A stretch of DNA of 64,000 bases from Chthoniobacteraceae bacterium (GTDB lineage Bacteria; Verrucomicrobiota; Verrucomicrobiia; Chthoniobacterales; Chthoniobacteraceae), in contig JAQGOL010000002.1 of NCBI GenBank assembly GCA_028293625.1, positions 124,001-188,000 on the forward strand. The letters run 5' to 3'. The position numbers and the translations under genes were made by a program. Below, one piece after another: positions 42,408-51,769 of the stretch. A model generated the notes under the pieces. That model saw only the letters and a program-made list of their open reading frames with translations, ran no database searches and was not told where the DNA came from. Position 1 is the first letter of the stretch; every line of letters begins with the position of its first letter.

Positions 42408-43415
42408 ATGATTATCGATCTTGCCCGGTTCATCGCCACTGAGCGCCCTTCCTGGGAGGAACTTGAGCAGATGCTCGACGTCATGGAGCGGAGTCCCACG
42501 CACCGGCTGACATTCGATGCGGCAAAACAGTTCCATTTCCTTTATCAAAAAGTGTCGGCCGATCTCGCCCGTATCGCGACGTTTGCCTCCGAACCGGATT
42601 TGCTGCGTTATCTTGAATCGTTAACGGCGCGTGCCTATGCCGAAATTCACGAAACCCGGCAACGCGGCCGGCAAACCACATTTATGCGCTGGCTCGGGAG
42701 CGATTTTCCGGTGGTCTTCCGGCGCCACTTCCAAGCGTTCCTCCTGTCGGTTCTGGTCACTTTGGTCGGCGTCGGTTTTGGCGGCATGGCGGTCGGGCTC
42801 GATCCGGAAGCCAAGGAAGCGGTGCTGCCCGCCATGTTTGCCAATCATTTGGGAGATCCGGCCAAACGCGTCGCGGAAGAGGAGAAAGCAACCAAAGACC
42901 GGCTCGGCGGCAGCCACGCCTCGTTTGCGAGCGCGCTGATGGTCAATAACATCAAGGTTTCAATCCTTACGCTTGCGCTGGGAATGACCTTCGGGTTCGG
43001 CACCCTGGTGTCGCTTTTCTATAATGGCGTGATCCTGGGGCTTGTTGCCGTTGATTACATTCGCGCCGGGCAAACCGTCTTCCTGCTAGGCTGGCTTTTG
43101 CCGCATGGAGTCATCGAAATTCCCGCTATCCTGATCGCGGGCCAGGCGGGGCTCATGCTCGGTAAAGCGCTGATCGGCTGGGGGGACCGTTTCCCCATGC
43201 AAATGCGGTTGCGCGCCATCGGAGCTGACCTGATGACGCTGATTGGAGGAGTCGCCGTGATGCTCGTCTGGGCCGGGCTGATTGAATCGTTCTTATCGCA
43301 GCATCATCAGCCCGTCATTCCTTACTGGGCGAAAATCACATTCGGGATGGCTGAGCTTGGAGCGCTCATCTGGTTTCTCGGATGGGCGGGAAAATCAAAG
43401 GGGGCGACCGCTTGA
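42408..43415 (+). CDS. SpoIIM/stage II sporulation protein M-like membrane protein
   Basis: 335 residues. The N-terminal soluble segment (SWEELEQMLDVMERSPTHRL) and helices SVLVTLVGVGFGGMAVGLD, LTLALGMTFGFGTLVSLFYN and LPHGVIEIPAILIAGQAGLM match the SpoIIM family, which includes non-sporulating relatives encoded with RDD and MoxR genes. Function outside sporulation is unknown. It starts 10 bp after the DUF58 stop and overlaps the RDD gene. Confidence 0.9.
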   Translation: MIIDLARFIATERPSWEELEQMLDVMERSPTHRLTFDAAKQFHFLYQKVSADLARIATFASEPDLLRYLESLTARAYAEIHETRQRGRQTTFMRWLGSDFPVVFRRHFQAFLLSVLVTLVGVGFGGMAVGLDPEAKEAVLPAMFANHLGDPAKRVAEEEKATKDRLGGSHASFASALMVNNIKVSILTLALGMTFGFGTLVSLFYNGVILGLVAVDYIRAGQTVFLLGWLLPHGVIEIPAILIAGQAGLMLGKALIGWGDRFPMQMRLRAIGADLMTLIGGVAVMLVWAGLIESFLSQHHQPVIPYWAKITFGMAELGALIWFLGWAGKSKGATA

Positions 43416-44275
43416 ATTCAGAACTCCGCATTCGCACCCCGGAAGGGATCACTTTTGCGTATTCATTGGCCGGGCCTGTGACGCGCTGCACTGCCCTGGC
43501 GGTGGATCTCTTTTGCGTCATTGTGCTGGCCACCACCCTTTCCAAAGGACTCTCGCTGGCGGGGCTTTTAGGAATGGATATTGCCGGCGCGTTTCAAATG
43601 CTCGGCTTTTTTGTCATCTCGATCGGATACGGGGTGGTGATGGAATGGAGCTGCCGGGGACAGACTTTGGGGAAGCGGCTGCTGCGGTTGCGCGTAATGG
43701 ACGCCGGAGGATTGAGGCTGCGGTTTCATCAGGTGCTTATGCGCAACCTGCTGCGGGCGGTCGATATGCTGCCGGCGTTCTATTTGCTTGGAGGCGTGGT
43801 CAGCCTGCTTAGTCCGCGGGCCCAACGCCTTGGCGATCTCGCGGCGGGGACCATCGTCATCCATCAGCCGCGGCATCGCCAGCCCGACCTGGATCAGCTG
43901 TTGGCGGGCAAATTTAATTCATTACGCGAACATCCGCATCTCGCCGCGCGGCTTCGGCAGCGCGCCACAGCCGAGGAAGCGCGGCTTGTGCTGCAGGCGT
44001 TGGTGCGACGCGATGAGTTTGAGCCCGCAGCGCGGGTCACCCTTTTCTCCGAGCTTGCGGAGCATTTCAAGACGCTCGTTACCTTTCCTGCCGAAGTGAC
44101 CGACTCCATGCCGGACGAGCAGTTTATTCGCAATGTTGTCGACGTGCTTTTCCGTCAGGGAACCGCCACGGGTGCCAGTGCAAAGAATGAACTCAAAAAT
44201 CTCTTTGACACCCCGAATCCCGTTGATACTTTGCCCGCTCGCTTTTCGGATTTAAGAGAAACGAATAACGCCTGA
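43382..44275 (+). CDS. RDD family membrane protein with long soluble tail
   Basis: 297 residues from the ATG at 43382; a TTG at 43412 that overlaps the previous stop is another possible start. Residues 10-160 are an RDD domain with helices ALAVDLFCVIVLATTLSKGL, FQMLGFFVISIGYGVVMEW and the RDD motif RGQTLGKRLLRLRVMD. The C-terminal 130 residues (ARLRQRATAEEARLVLQALV) are soluble and unrelated to typical RDD proteins. RDD plus SpoIIM plus DUF58/MoxR is a recurring gene neighbourhood. Last gene of the operon; tRNA-Thr follows. Confidence 0.88.
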   Translation: MGGKIKGGDRLNSELRIRTPEGITFAYSLAGPVTRCTALAVDLFCVIVLATTLSKGLSLAGLLGMDIAGAFQMLGFFVISIGYGVVMEWSCRGQTLGKRLLRLRVMDAGGLRLRFHQVLMRNLLRAVDMLPAFYLLGGVVSLLSPRAQRLGDLAAGTIVIHQPRHRQPDLDQLLAGKFNSLREHPHLAARLRQRATAEEARLVLQALVRRDEFEPAARVTLFSELAEHFKTLVTFPAEVTDSMPDEQFIRNVVDVLFRQGTATGASAKNELKNLFDTPNPVDTLPARFSDLRETNNA

Positions 44276-44415
44276 TCGCCCCTGAGGAAACTCGAAGCGA
44301 CTCGGGCTTTTTCGGCCTCTGAAACCTGATGAAGCGTCCGGCGAAAGCCGTGATCAAATCCGCCCTTGAAACGTGTTGGAGGAGTGTCACGAGTATCGCA
44401 AGCAAAGAAAAGCCG

Positions 44416-44490
44416 CCTTAGTAGCTCAGTTGGCAGAGCACGTCCTTGGTAAGGACGAGGTCACCGGTTCGATCCCGGTCTAAGGCTCCA
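44416..44490 (+). tRNA. tRNA-Thr (GGT)
   Basis: A complete cloverleaf: acceptor gccttag / ctaaggc (7 bp), D arm, anticodon stem cgtcc / ggacg with loop ttggtaa giving anticodon GGT (reads ACC/ACU, Thr), T arm ccggttcgatcccgg, discriminator T and an encoded CCA. It is immediately upstream of tuf, as in many bacteria. Confidence 0.97.
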
Positions 44491-44593
44491 TTCTTTGCCT
44501 GCTACCGGGCGGTTCACCACATAGTGCGTCCAGCGCATGGCGAAGATTTCAACCAGCAAACCAATACTACACTAAAGTAACCCACCTGACCTT

Positions 44594-45811
44594 ATGGCTA
44601 AGGCGCAATTCGAACGCACCAAACCGCATGTGAACGTCGGCACGATCGGCCACGTTGACCATGGCAAGACCACGCTCACGGCGGCAATTACCACCATTCT
44701 TTCGAAGAAGGGTTTTGCTGAAGCGAGAAAATACGACGAGATCGACGCAGCTCCTGAAGAAAAAGAGCGCGGCATCACCATCAACACCGCACACGTTGAG
44801 TATCAGAGCGACAAGCGCCATTATGCGCACGTCGATTGCCCCGGGCATGCTGATTACGTCAAAAACATGATCACCGGCGCCGCCCAGATGGACGGAGCTA
44901 TCCTGGTTGTGAGTGCTGCAGACGGTCCGATGCCTCAGACCCGTGAGCATATCCTGCTCGCCCGTCAGGTCGGCGTTCCTTCCATCGTTGTTTTCATGAA
45001 CAAGTGCGACATGGTCGACGATCCCGAGCTCCTCGACCTCGTCGAGATGGAAGTTCGCGACCTTCTCACCCAGTATGATTTCCCTGGCGACAACATCCCA
45101 ATCGTTCGCGGTTCGGCTGTGAAAGCTCTCGCCGCTGGCGACCCTGCTGCTCCTGACGCCAAGTGCGTGCTCGATCTGATCCAGGCTGTGGATGATTACA
45201 TCCCCGTCCCTGAGCGTCCGATTGATCAGCCTTTCCTGATGCCTGTCGAAGACGTGTTCAACATTGAAGGTCGCGGCACTGTCGCCACCGGTCGTGTCGA
45301 GCGCGGTATCCTCAAGAAGATGGAAGAAGTTGAGCTCGTCGGCATCCGTCCGACCGCGAAGACGACCGTCACCGACATCGAAATGTTCCGCAAGCTCCTC
45401 GACGAGGCGCGCGCTGGAGATAATGTCGGACTGCTTCTCCGCGGCACCAAGAAGGATGACGTTGAGCGCGGCATGGTTATCGCCAAGCCGAACAGCATCA
45501 AGCCAGCCACCAAGTTCAAGGCAGAGATCTATGTTCTCTCCAAGGATGAGGGCGGCCGTCACACTCCTTTCTTCACCAACTACCGTCCTCAGTTCTACTT
45601 CCGCACCACGGACGTGACCGGCTCGGTCAGCCTTCCTGAAGGCGTTGAAATGGTGATGCCCGGCGACAACGTTTCCGTTGACGTCGAACTCATCACCCCG
45701 GTTGCCATGGAAAAAACCATGCGCTTCGCTATCCGTGAAGGTGGCAAGACTGTCGGTGCAGGCCGTATCGCCGAGGTGATCCTCGACGCTCCGGTTGGCA
45801 AAGGTAAGTAA
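44594..45811 (+). CDS. tuf: elongation factor Tu
   Basis: 405 residues. GTPase that delivers aminoacyl-tRNA to the ribosome. The G1-G4 motifs are intact: GHVDHGKT (20s), [19 protein letters not shown] and the switch [11 protein letters not shown]. The length is about 10 residues above E. coli EF-Tu because of a small insertion ([11 protein letters not shown]). No Shine-Dalgarno sequence lies in the 20 bases before the ATG. Linked to tRNA-Thr upstream; a terminator follows before tRNA-Trp. Confidence 0.99.
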   Translation: MAKAQFERTKPHVNVGTIGHVDHGKTTLTAAITTILSKKGFAEARKYDEIDAAPEEKERGITINTAHVEYQSDKRHYAHVDCPGHADYVKNMITGAAQMDGAILVVSAADGPMPQTREHILLARQVGVPSIVVFMNKCDMVDDPELLDLVEMEVRDLLTQYDFPGDNIPIVRGSAVKALAAGDPAAPDAKCVLDLIQAVDDYIPVPERPIDQPFLMPVEDVFNIEGRGTVATGRVERGILKKMEEVELVGIRPTAKTTVTDIEMFRKLLDEARAGDNVGLLLRGTKKDDVERGMVIAKPNSIKPATKFKAEIYVLSKDEGGRHTPFFTNYRPQFYFRTTDVTGSVSLPEGVEMVMPGDNVSVDVELITPVAMEKTMRFAIREGGKTVGAGRIAEVILDAPVGKGK

Positions 45812-45826
45812 TTCCGCCAAATCTTA

Positions 45827-45866
45827 AAGCGAAGCGGGACGAGTGATCTTCCCGCTTCGCTTCTTT
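45827..45866 (+). terminator. hairpin after tuf
   Basis: A perfect 13-bp stem aagcgaagcggga / tcccgcttcgctt (45827-45839 and 45850-45862) with a 10-nt loop and a short T-rich tail. It can act as an attenuator or terminator between tuf and tRNA-Trp. Confidence 0.8.
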
Positions 45867-45883
45867 TGCAATTCCTCAGATAT

Positions 45884-45956
45884 ACGTCAGTAGCTCAATT
45901 GGTAGAGTAGCGGTCTCCAAAACCGTTGGTTCAGGGTTCGAGTCCCTGCTGGCGTG
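45884..45956 (+). tRNA. tRNA-Trp (CCA)
   Basis: Cloverleaf with acceptor acgtcag / ctggcgt, anticodon stem gcggt / accgt and loop ctccaaa with anticodon CCA (UGG, Trp), T arm cagggttcgagtccctg and discriminator G. The CCA end is not encoded. Typical position before secE. Confidence 0.97.
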
Positions 45957-46015
45957 CTCTTTTCCCCTCAAAAAGTTTGCAGTTAAGCCTGCATTCCTGC
46001 TTTTCGGATAATTCG

Positions 46016-46231
46016 ATGCTTTCCAATACTAAAAATTTTGTCCGTGAAGTGAAAGTGGAGCTTCAAAAAGCTTCATGGCCTTGGGAACCCAAAGAAAAAG
46101 GCATGAAGAAATACAAGGAACTCGTCGATTCGACTCTGATTGTCGTCATTGCGATGCTCCTTTTAAGTGGCTACGTTTCATTCTGGGATTTCGTTATGGT
46201 CAACATCGTCGGCAAATTGACCGGCAACTAA
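46016..46231 (+). CDS. secE: preprotein translocase subunit SecE
   Basis: 71 residues from the ATG at 46016. The conserved SecE helix segment KVELQKASWPWEPKEKGMKK is followed by one membrane helix (SLIVVIAMLLLSGYVSFWDF-like). It clamps SecY in the SecYEG channel. It uses the usual tuf-secE-nusG order; the stop is 7 bp before nusG. A longer upstream frame overlapping tRNA-Trp is not the gene. Confidence 0.95.
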   Translation: MLSNTKNFVREVKVELQKASWPWEPKEKGMKKYKELVDSTLIVVIAMLLLSGYVSFWDFVMVNIVGKLTGN

Positions 46232-46238
46232 CTTATCC

Positions 46239-46805
46239 ATGACCGAAGAAGAGAAACGCAGTCAGTGGTATGTCGTTCATGTCCTCGCAGGACAGGAACA
46301 AAAGGTGCATGACAATCTCCTCAAGCGCATCAAGGCCGAGGAGATGGGCGATTACGTCTACGATCTCATGCTGCCTACCGAGCGCGTCTCGGAAATCAAG
46401 CGTGGCAAAAAGACCGAGACCACCCGCAAATTTTTCCCCGGCTATATCATCGTCAACATGTGGTTGTTCGATGAGAGCAAACAACTTGTCGGCAAGACCT
46501 GGTATTTCATCCGCGACACCCCCGGCGTGATTGGCTTTGCCGGCACCAAGGATCGCCCGATCGCCATGCATGCGCATGAGGTTGCCGGTCTCCTGGCCCA
46601 GGTGCGCGGCGGTGAAGAAAAGGTCAAACCGAAGATTACTTTCAGCATTGGCGAGATGGTTAAAGTCGCCGATGGTCCATTCCAAAATCAAAGCGGGGTG
46701 GTCGAAGAAATCGATCCCGAGCGTGGCAAATTGCGCGTTTCGGTTAGCATTTTCGGCCGCAATACTCCCGTCGACCTCGAATACTGGCAGGTCGAGCGGG
46801 CTTAA
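46239..46805 (+). CDS. nusG: transcription termination/antitermination protein NusG
   Basis: 188 residues. N-terminal NGN domain (WYVVHVLAGQEQKVHDNLLK), hinge with FFPGYIIVNMWL and VIGFAGTKDRPIAM, and C-terminal KOW motif (IGEMVKVADGPFQNQSGVVE). Binds RNA polymerase and couples to ribosomal S10 or Rho. No Shine-Dalgarno sequence in front of the ATG. Length as expected. Confidence 0.98.
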   Translation: MTEEEKRSQWYVVHVLAGQEQKVHDNLLKRIKAEEMGDYVYDLMLPTERVSEIKRGKKTETTRKFFPGYIIVNMWLFDESKQLVGKTWYFIRDTPGVIGFAGTKDRPIAMHAHEVAGLLAQVRGGEEKVKPKITFSIGEMVKVADGPFQNQSGVVEEIDPERGKLRVSVSIFGRNTPVDLEYWQVERA

Positions 46806-46836
46806 TCCCTCACGTTAGTTCTCACATCCCACACTC

Positions 46837-47262
46837 ATGGCTAAAGAAGTCGTCGCCCAAATTAAATTGCAGATTCCCGCCGGACAGGCGAATCCTGCAC
46901 CTCCCGTCGGTCCCGCACTCGGTCAGCAGGGTGTGAACATCATGGCCTTCTGCAAGGAGTTTAACGCTACCACGCAGAAGCAAGCCGGCGATATTCTCCC
47001 GGTCGTGATCACTGTCTACAAAGACAAGTCGTTCACCTTCATCACCAAGTCGCCACCCGCCGCGATCCTCATCAAAAAGGCACTTGGCATCGCTGCCGGT
47101 TCCAAGGAGCCTAACAAGCAAAAGGTCGGCAAGCTGACCAAAAAGCAGGTTTCCGACATCGTGAAGATCAAGATGAAGGATCTCAATGCACGGGATGAAG
47201 CCGCCGCAAGCCGCATCATCGCCGGAACCGCCCGCCAAATGGGTGTTGAAGTCGAGGCATAA
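46837..47262 (+). CDS. rplK: 50S ribosomal protein L11
   Basis: 141 residues. The Gly/Pro-rich start ([20 protein letters not shown]) and the rRNA-binding C-terminal domain ([20 protein letters not shown]) are normal. It is the end of the translation block; rplA (L1), which nearly always follows, is absent. A strong terminator lies 18 bp downstream. No Shine-Dalgarno sequence is visible. Confidence 0.99.
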   Translation: MAKEVVAQIKLQIPAGQANPAPPVGPALGQQGVNIMAFCKEFNATTQKQAGDILPVVITVYKDKSFTFITKSPPAAILIKKALGIAAGSKEPNKQKVGKLTKKQVSDIVKIKMKDLNARDEAAASRIIAGTARQMGVEVEA

Positions 47263-47280
47263 GCTTCAGCTTACAGATTT

Positions 47281-47314
47281 AAAAAGCGCCCGGTCACCCG
47301 GGCGCTTTTTTTTT
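47281..47314 (+). terminator. Rho-independent terminator after rplK
   Basis: Stem aaaaagcgcccgg / ccgggcgcttttt (47281-47293 and 47298-47310) with 4-nt loop, then four more Ts. Very strong; it ends the secE-nusG-rplK transcript. Confidence 0.95.
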
Positions 47315-47457
47315 GCCCGGATACGATTGCCTGCACCTTCCGTCGATTGATCTGCCCGTTTTCCGGTTTTCGCCGGCTTCAAACGGCAAGGTTGGAAAAT
47401 TAGAATTAAGATTCAGCGCTAGAACAAGGTTAAGAGGGGAACGATTCGTTGCCCCCT

Positions 47458-50400
47458 ATGCGTCCCCTCCTATTTAAAGCCGTCGCAAAGCCTGCTTTGT
47501 TTTCCCTCAAGCCTTGTTTGCGCTCAGACCGGCTGCGTGATGAAAGAAATTTTGTCACGATAAAAACCGTTGTTGCACGATCGCGCGCTGTGGCGTTCAT
47601 GATGGCGGCTTGTTTTGCGGGCGCGACTCCAGGCCGCGCGCTCGATGCCGAGGCGGCGCCCGAGATTTTTGAACAGCAGATCCGGCCTTTGCTGAAGGAT
47701 TACTGTTTAAAATGTCATTCCACCGAGAAACAAAAGGGTGACCTCGACCTGGAGACTTTTACCTCGGTGGAATCGGTCAAACGGCATCCCAAAATCTGGC
47801 AGGGCGTGGCGGAACAGCTCGCCAACAATGAAATGCCGCCCAAGGACAAAACGCAGCTCTCGGTGGCTGAAAAAGAGCGATTGTCCAAGTGGGTGAATCT
47901 GACGCTCGACGGGATCGCCAGGGAACGGGCAGGCGATCCAGGGCCGGTCGTATTGAGACGGTTATCCAACCCGGAGTACACGTACACCATCCGCGATTTG
48001 ACGGGCGTCGATTCGCTGGAACCAGCGCGCGAGTTTCCGGTAGACGGAGCCGCGGGCGAAGGATTCATGAATACAGGGCAGGCGCTCGTGATGTCGCCCT
48101 CGCTGATCACCAAATATCTCGATGCAGGCAAGGCGATCGCCAGTCATACCGTCTTTTTGCCGGATGGAATTCGGTTTTCTTCCAAAACAACCACTCGCGA
48201 TTGGACGGAGGAAATCCTCGCTGAGATCCGTTCGTTTTACGACGAGTTCACCGATGCAAAGGGCGGGGACAAGGTAAACCTTCAGGGTGTCGTATTCGAA
48301 ACGAACGGCGGCGGGCGGCTTCCGCTTGAGAAATATCTGAAGGCAACATTGGTGGAGCGCGATGCCTTGGCGGCTGGCGGCAAAACAATCGAAGTGGCCG
48401 CGAGCGAGCATGGGTTGAATGCAAAATACTTTGGAACGTTGATCAAAACGTTTTCCGGGAATGACCCCTCCCTTTTGCTCGATGGAATCCGCGCACGCTG
48501 GCGGGTGGCGAAACCGTCGGAGTCATCGGCATTGGCCATTGAGATTGTTCAGTGGCAGAGGGCGCTTTGGAAATTCAGCAGCGTTGGCCATATCGGAAAA
48601 ACCGGTGGTCCCAAGGCATGGATGGAACCTGTCAATCCACTGGTTTCCAGGCAGGAAGTGCGTCTCAAAATTCCCACCTCGCAGGATGGCAAGGATGTAA
48701 CGCTTTATCTTATGGCATCCGATGCGGGCGATGGATCAGCCAACGATCGCGCGGTCTGGGAACGGCCCCGTCTGGTCGCGCCTGGCCGGCCCGACTTGTT
48801 GCTCCGTGACGTCCGCGATGTCACTCGTGAACTTGGGAGCCGCCGGAAGCTGATCTTTGAAAGTGCTGCCCGTTGCCTGAACGCAGCCGCGGAAGCCGAG
48901 GCCGACACTACTGATCTAAATGCGCTCGCGGCCCGGTATCAGGTCGATGTCAAAACGTTGACCGCCTGGCTCAATTACTTTGGCATCGGGGGACACGCCC
49001 CGGTGAAGATCGACTCCTATTTCACAACGAAACTGGCGAAAACGACCAAATACGATTTTATCAACGGATGGGGAGTCGCGGAGACGCCGCAGATTCTTGC
49101 CAATTCCTCGGATGAGGCGGTGCGGATTCCCGGAAAAATGAAACCGCATGGCGTGGCGGTGCATCCTTCGCCAAAGCTGCAAGCGGTGGTGGGATGGCGC
49201 AGTCCGCTGGCCGCCCGGTTGCGGGTGGAAGCGACCGTGGCTCACGCACATCCCGAATGCGGCAACGGCGTGACCTGGTCGCTCGAAGTCCAGCGCGGCG
49301 CAGTTCGCGAGCGGATTGAGTCCGGCATCGCCCAGGGAAGCAAAGAAATCAAAGTCGGCCCGATTGAGAATATCGCGGTTAAGCCAGGCGATCTGGTTTC
49401 GCTCCATATCGGGCCGCGAAATGCCGATCATTCGTGCGATCTGACGGCGGTCGACCTGATCCTCACCGATGGCGCGCATACCTGGAATCTTGCCTCCGAT
49501 GTGTCGCCCGACATTTTGGCAGGCAACCCGCATGCAGACAGTTCCGGAAACGCGGATGTCTGGCACTTTTACACCGAACCGGACAGTGGCGGCAGCGAGG
49601 GTGGCCCGCTCATTCCCCCAGGCTCGCTCGCTGACAAATGGCGTTCCACTTCAAGTCGCGACGAAAAAGGACGAATCGCCCAGGAAATCCAGAAGCTTCT
49701 GCTGAGCGGTCCGGGCGCGGAAAGTCCGGATGCGAAGCTTTACCGGCAGCTTGTCTCGGTGGGCGGCCCATTGCTGGCGCGGATCGTTGGAGAAGTCCGC
49801 AAGGCGGAGGCCGGCGAGGCGGCGTTGTCGGTGGGACTTGATCCCGCGATTTTTGGCAGGAATGCCGCCGGAGAGTCCATTGATGGCGCGAGTCTCTCTG
49901 TGCAGGCGCCTTCCCTGATTGAAGTGCATTTGCCGGCGGATCTGGTGGCGGGTTGCGAATTGGTGGTCACCGGCGCGCTTGAAGCCGGCGCGGACGGCAG
50001 TGTCCAATTTCAATTGCTCACAAACAAGCCCGAGCGGGCGTCCGGTCTCGTGACAAGCGGAGCCGCGATCGCCGGCGCGAACGGGACCTGGGCCAGCAGC
50101 GATCAGCCACTCACTTACGGCACGCCGATTGTCATTAACGATGGAAGTCCCGCCCGTGTCCGGGTGGAGGAAGCGTTCGAGAAATTCCGCCAGCTCTTTC
50201 CCGCGGCCCTTTGTTACACGAAAATCGTTCCGGTTGATGAAGTGGTCACCTTGACGTTGTTCCACCGTGAAGATGGCCCGCTGTCGCGCCTGATGCTCGA
50301 TGATGGGCAAAAGGCAAAGCTCGACCGGCTCTGGGATCAGCTCCATTTCGTCAGCCACGACGCGCTCACTTTGGTGGATGCTTACGCGCAGCTCATGGAA

Positions 50401-51756
50401 TTCGCCACCCAGGATGGCGATCCCAAACTCTTTGAGCCGATGCGCAAGCCTATCAATGAGGCGGCCGCCAGTTTCAGGCAACGGCTTGTGGCCGTGGAAC
50501 CCCAGCATCTCAATGGGGTCCTCGCTTTTGCCGATCGCGCTTACCGGCGCCCATTGAGCGAGAATGAGAGGGAGGAGCTGCGCGCGTTGTATGCAAAACT
50601 GCGGACCCAGGAACTGCCGCATGAAGAAGCAATCCGGCTCACGCTGGCCCGCGTGCTTGTAGCACCCGCATTCCTTTATCGCGCCGAAAAACCGGGCCCG
50701 GGAATCAAGCAGGCGCCCATCAACGATTGGGAGCTGGCAAATCGGCTCAGTTATTTTCTTTGGTCATCAATGCCCGATCAGGAACTGCGCGAGTTGGCGG
50801 CGGCTGGAAAGCTGCGCGATCCGGGGATACTCGCAGCTCAAACGCGGCGGATGCTCAACCATGCGCGCGCGCCACGATTGGCGACAGAGTTTGCATGCCA
50901 GTGGCTCCATATCCGCGATTTCGATTCGCTGGACGAAAAGAGCGAACGGCATTTTCCGACCTTCAACGCCCTGCGCGGCGCAATGTATGAGGAATCGATC
51001 CGGTTCTTCACCGATTTTTTCCAGCACGACGGCTCGGTGCTCGGGATCCTCGACGCGGATCATACGTTTCTAAACGAAACACTCGCAAAACATTATGGGA
51101 TCCCTGGCGTGACGGGCGATCAATGGCGGCGGGTCGATGGGATTAAAAAGTTCGCGCGCGGCGGGATTCTTGGACAGGCCGCCACTCTGGCCAAACAATC
51201 GGGCGCTTCCCGGACCAGCCCGATCCTGCGGGGCAACTGGGTGGCCGAAGTGCTCCTGGGCGACAAATTGCCCAGACCGCCCAAGGACGTCCCGCAGCTG
51301 CCTGAAGATGAAGCGCTCGAAACGCTGACCGTCCGCCAATTGACCGAAAAACACACGTCGGATCCGCGTTGCGCGGGATGCCACTCGCGCATCGACGCGT
51401 TCGGGTTCGCCTTGGAAACCTTCGACGCGATTGGAGCCCGGCGTGAGCGCGACCTGGCTGGCCGGCCGATCGATACCCGGGCAAAAGTAATGGATGGCAC
51501 CGAACTCGAAGGAATCGAAGGACTGCGAAATTATTTGCTTACCAATCGGCGCGAGACGTTTGTGCGCCAATTCTGCCGCAAGCTGCTCGGATACGGGTTG
51601 GGGCGCGGGGTGCAGCTTTCCGATGAACCGCTGCTTGCCCAAATGCAGGAGCGCTTAAAATCCAACAACTACCGCATCACCACCGCGATCGACGCCATCG
51701 TCGGTAGTCCGCAATTTCTCGATATCCGCGGACGCGAAATGAACTACGAAGATTAA
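47458..51756 (+). CDS. DUF1592/DUF1588/DUF1585/DUF1587 PVC-type cytochrome protein
   Basis: 1,432 residues from the ATG at 47458; a TTG at 47449, 9 bp after gagggg, is also possible. A hydrophobic region at about 43-60 is the likely signal. PSCyt1 is at about 68-130 (CLKCHS, CxxCH at 83-87). DUF1587 starts at LRRLSNPEYTYTIRDLTGVD; a beta-rich middle part of about 500 residues follows with LHIGPRNADHSCDLTAVDL, found in several PVC proteins. The C-terminal third holds DUF1595/DUF1592/DUF1588 (LSYFLWSSMPDQELRELAAA, second CxxCH CAGCHSRIDAFGFALE) and DUF1585 (FCRKLLGYGLGRGVQLSDE). Paired with a DUF1552 gene 14 bp downstream; probable secreted oxidoreductase. Confidence 0.9.
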   Translation: MRPLLFKAVAKPALFSLKPCLRSDRLRDERNFVTIKTVVARSRAVAFMMAACFAGATPGRALDAEAAPEIFEQQIRPLLKDYCLKCHSTEKQKGDLDLETFTSVESVKRHPKIWQGVAEQLANNEMPPKDKTQLSVAEKERLSKWVNLTLDGIARERAGDPGPVVLRRLSNPEYTYTIRDLTGVDSLEPAREFPVDGAAGEGFMNTGQALVMSPSLITKYLDAGKAIASHTVFLPDGIRFSSKTTTRDWTEEILAEIRSFYDEFTDAKGGDKVNLQGVVFETNGGGRLPLEKYLKATLVERDALAAGGKTIEVAASEHGLNAKYFGTLIKTFSGNDPSLLLDGIRARWRVAKPSESSALAIEIVQWQRALWKFSSVGHIGKTGGPKAWMEPVNPLVSRQEVRLKIPTSQDGKDVTLYLMASDAGDGSANDRAVWERPRLVAPGRPDLLLRDVRDVTRELGSRRKLIFESAARCLNAAAEAEADTTDLNALAARYQVDVKTLTAWLNYFGIGGHAPVKIDSYFTTKLAKTTKYDFINGWGVAETPQILANSSDEAVRIPGKMKPHGVAVHPSPKLQAVVGWRSPLAARLRVEATVAHAHPECGNGVTWSLEVQRGAVRERIESGIAQGSKEIKVGPIENIAVKPGDLVSLHIGPRNADHSCDLTAVDLILTDGAHTWNLASDVSPDILAGNPHADSSGNADVWHFYTEPDSGGSEGGPLIPPGSLADKWRSTSSRDEKGRIAQEIQKLLLSGPGAESPDAKLYRQLVSVGGPLLARIVGEVRKAEAGEAALSVGLDPAIFGRNAAGESIDGASLSVQAPSLIEVHLPADLVAGCELVVTGALEAGADGSVQFQLLTNKPERASGLVTSGAAIAGANGTWASSDQPLTYGTPIVINDGSPARVRVEEAFEKFRQLFPAALCYTKIVPVDEVVTLTLFHREDGPLSRLMLDDGQKAKLDRLWDQLHFVSHDALTLVDAYAQLMEFATQDGDPKLFEPMRKPINEAAASFRQRLVAVEPQHLNGVLAFADRAYRRPLSENEREELRALYAKLRTQELPHEEAIRLTLARVLVAPAFLYRAEKPGPGIKQAPINDWELANRLSYFLWSSMPDQELRELAAAGKLRDPGILAAQTRRMLNHARAPRLATEFACQWLHIRDFDSLDEKSERHFPTFNALRGAMYEESIRFFTDFFQHDGSVLGILDADHTFLNETLAKHYGIPGVTGDQWRRVDGIKKFARGGILGQAATLAKQSGASRTSPILRGNWVAEVLLGDKLPRPPKDVPQLPEDEALETLTVRQLTEKHTSDPRCAGCHSRIDAFGFALETFDAIGARRERDLAGRPIDTRAKVMDGTELEGIEGLRNYLLTNRRETFVRQFCRKLLGYGLGRGVQLSDEPLLAQMQERLKSNNYRITTAIDAIVGSPQFLDIRGREMNYED

Positions 51757-51769
51757 CCAGCACCTAACT

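Noticed and set aside
44366-44396. Sigma70-like promoter before tRNA-Thr (ttgaaa and gagtat)
   Set aside because: Spacer of 19 bp and a poor -10 box; too weak to annotate.
44567-45820. 417-codon minus-strand frame opposite tuf
   Set aside because: A well-known artefact of the strong codon bias in tuf.
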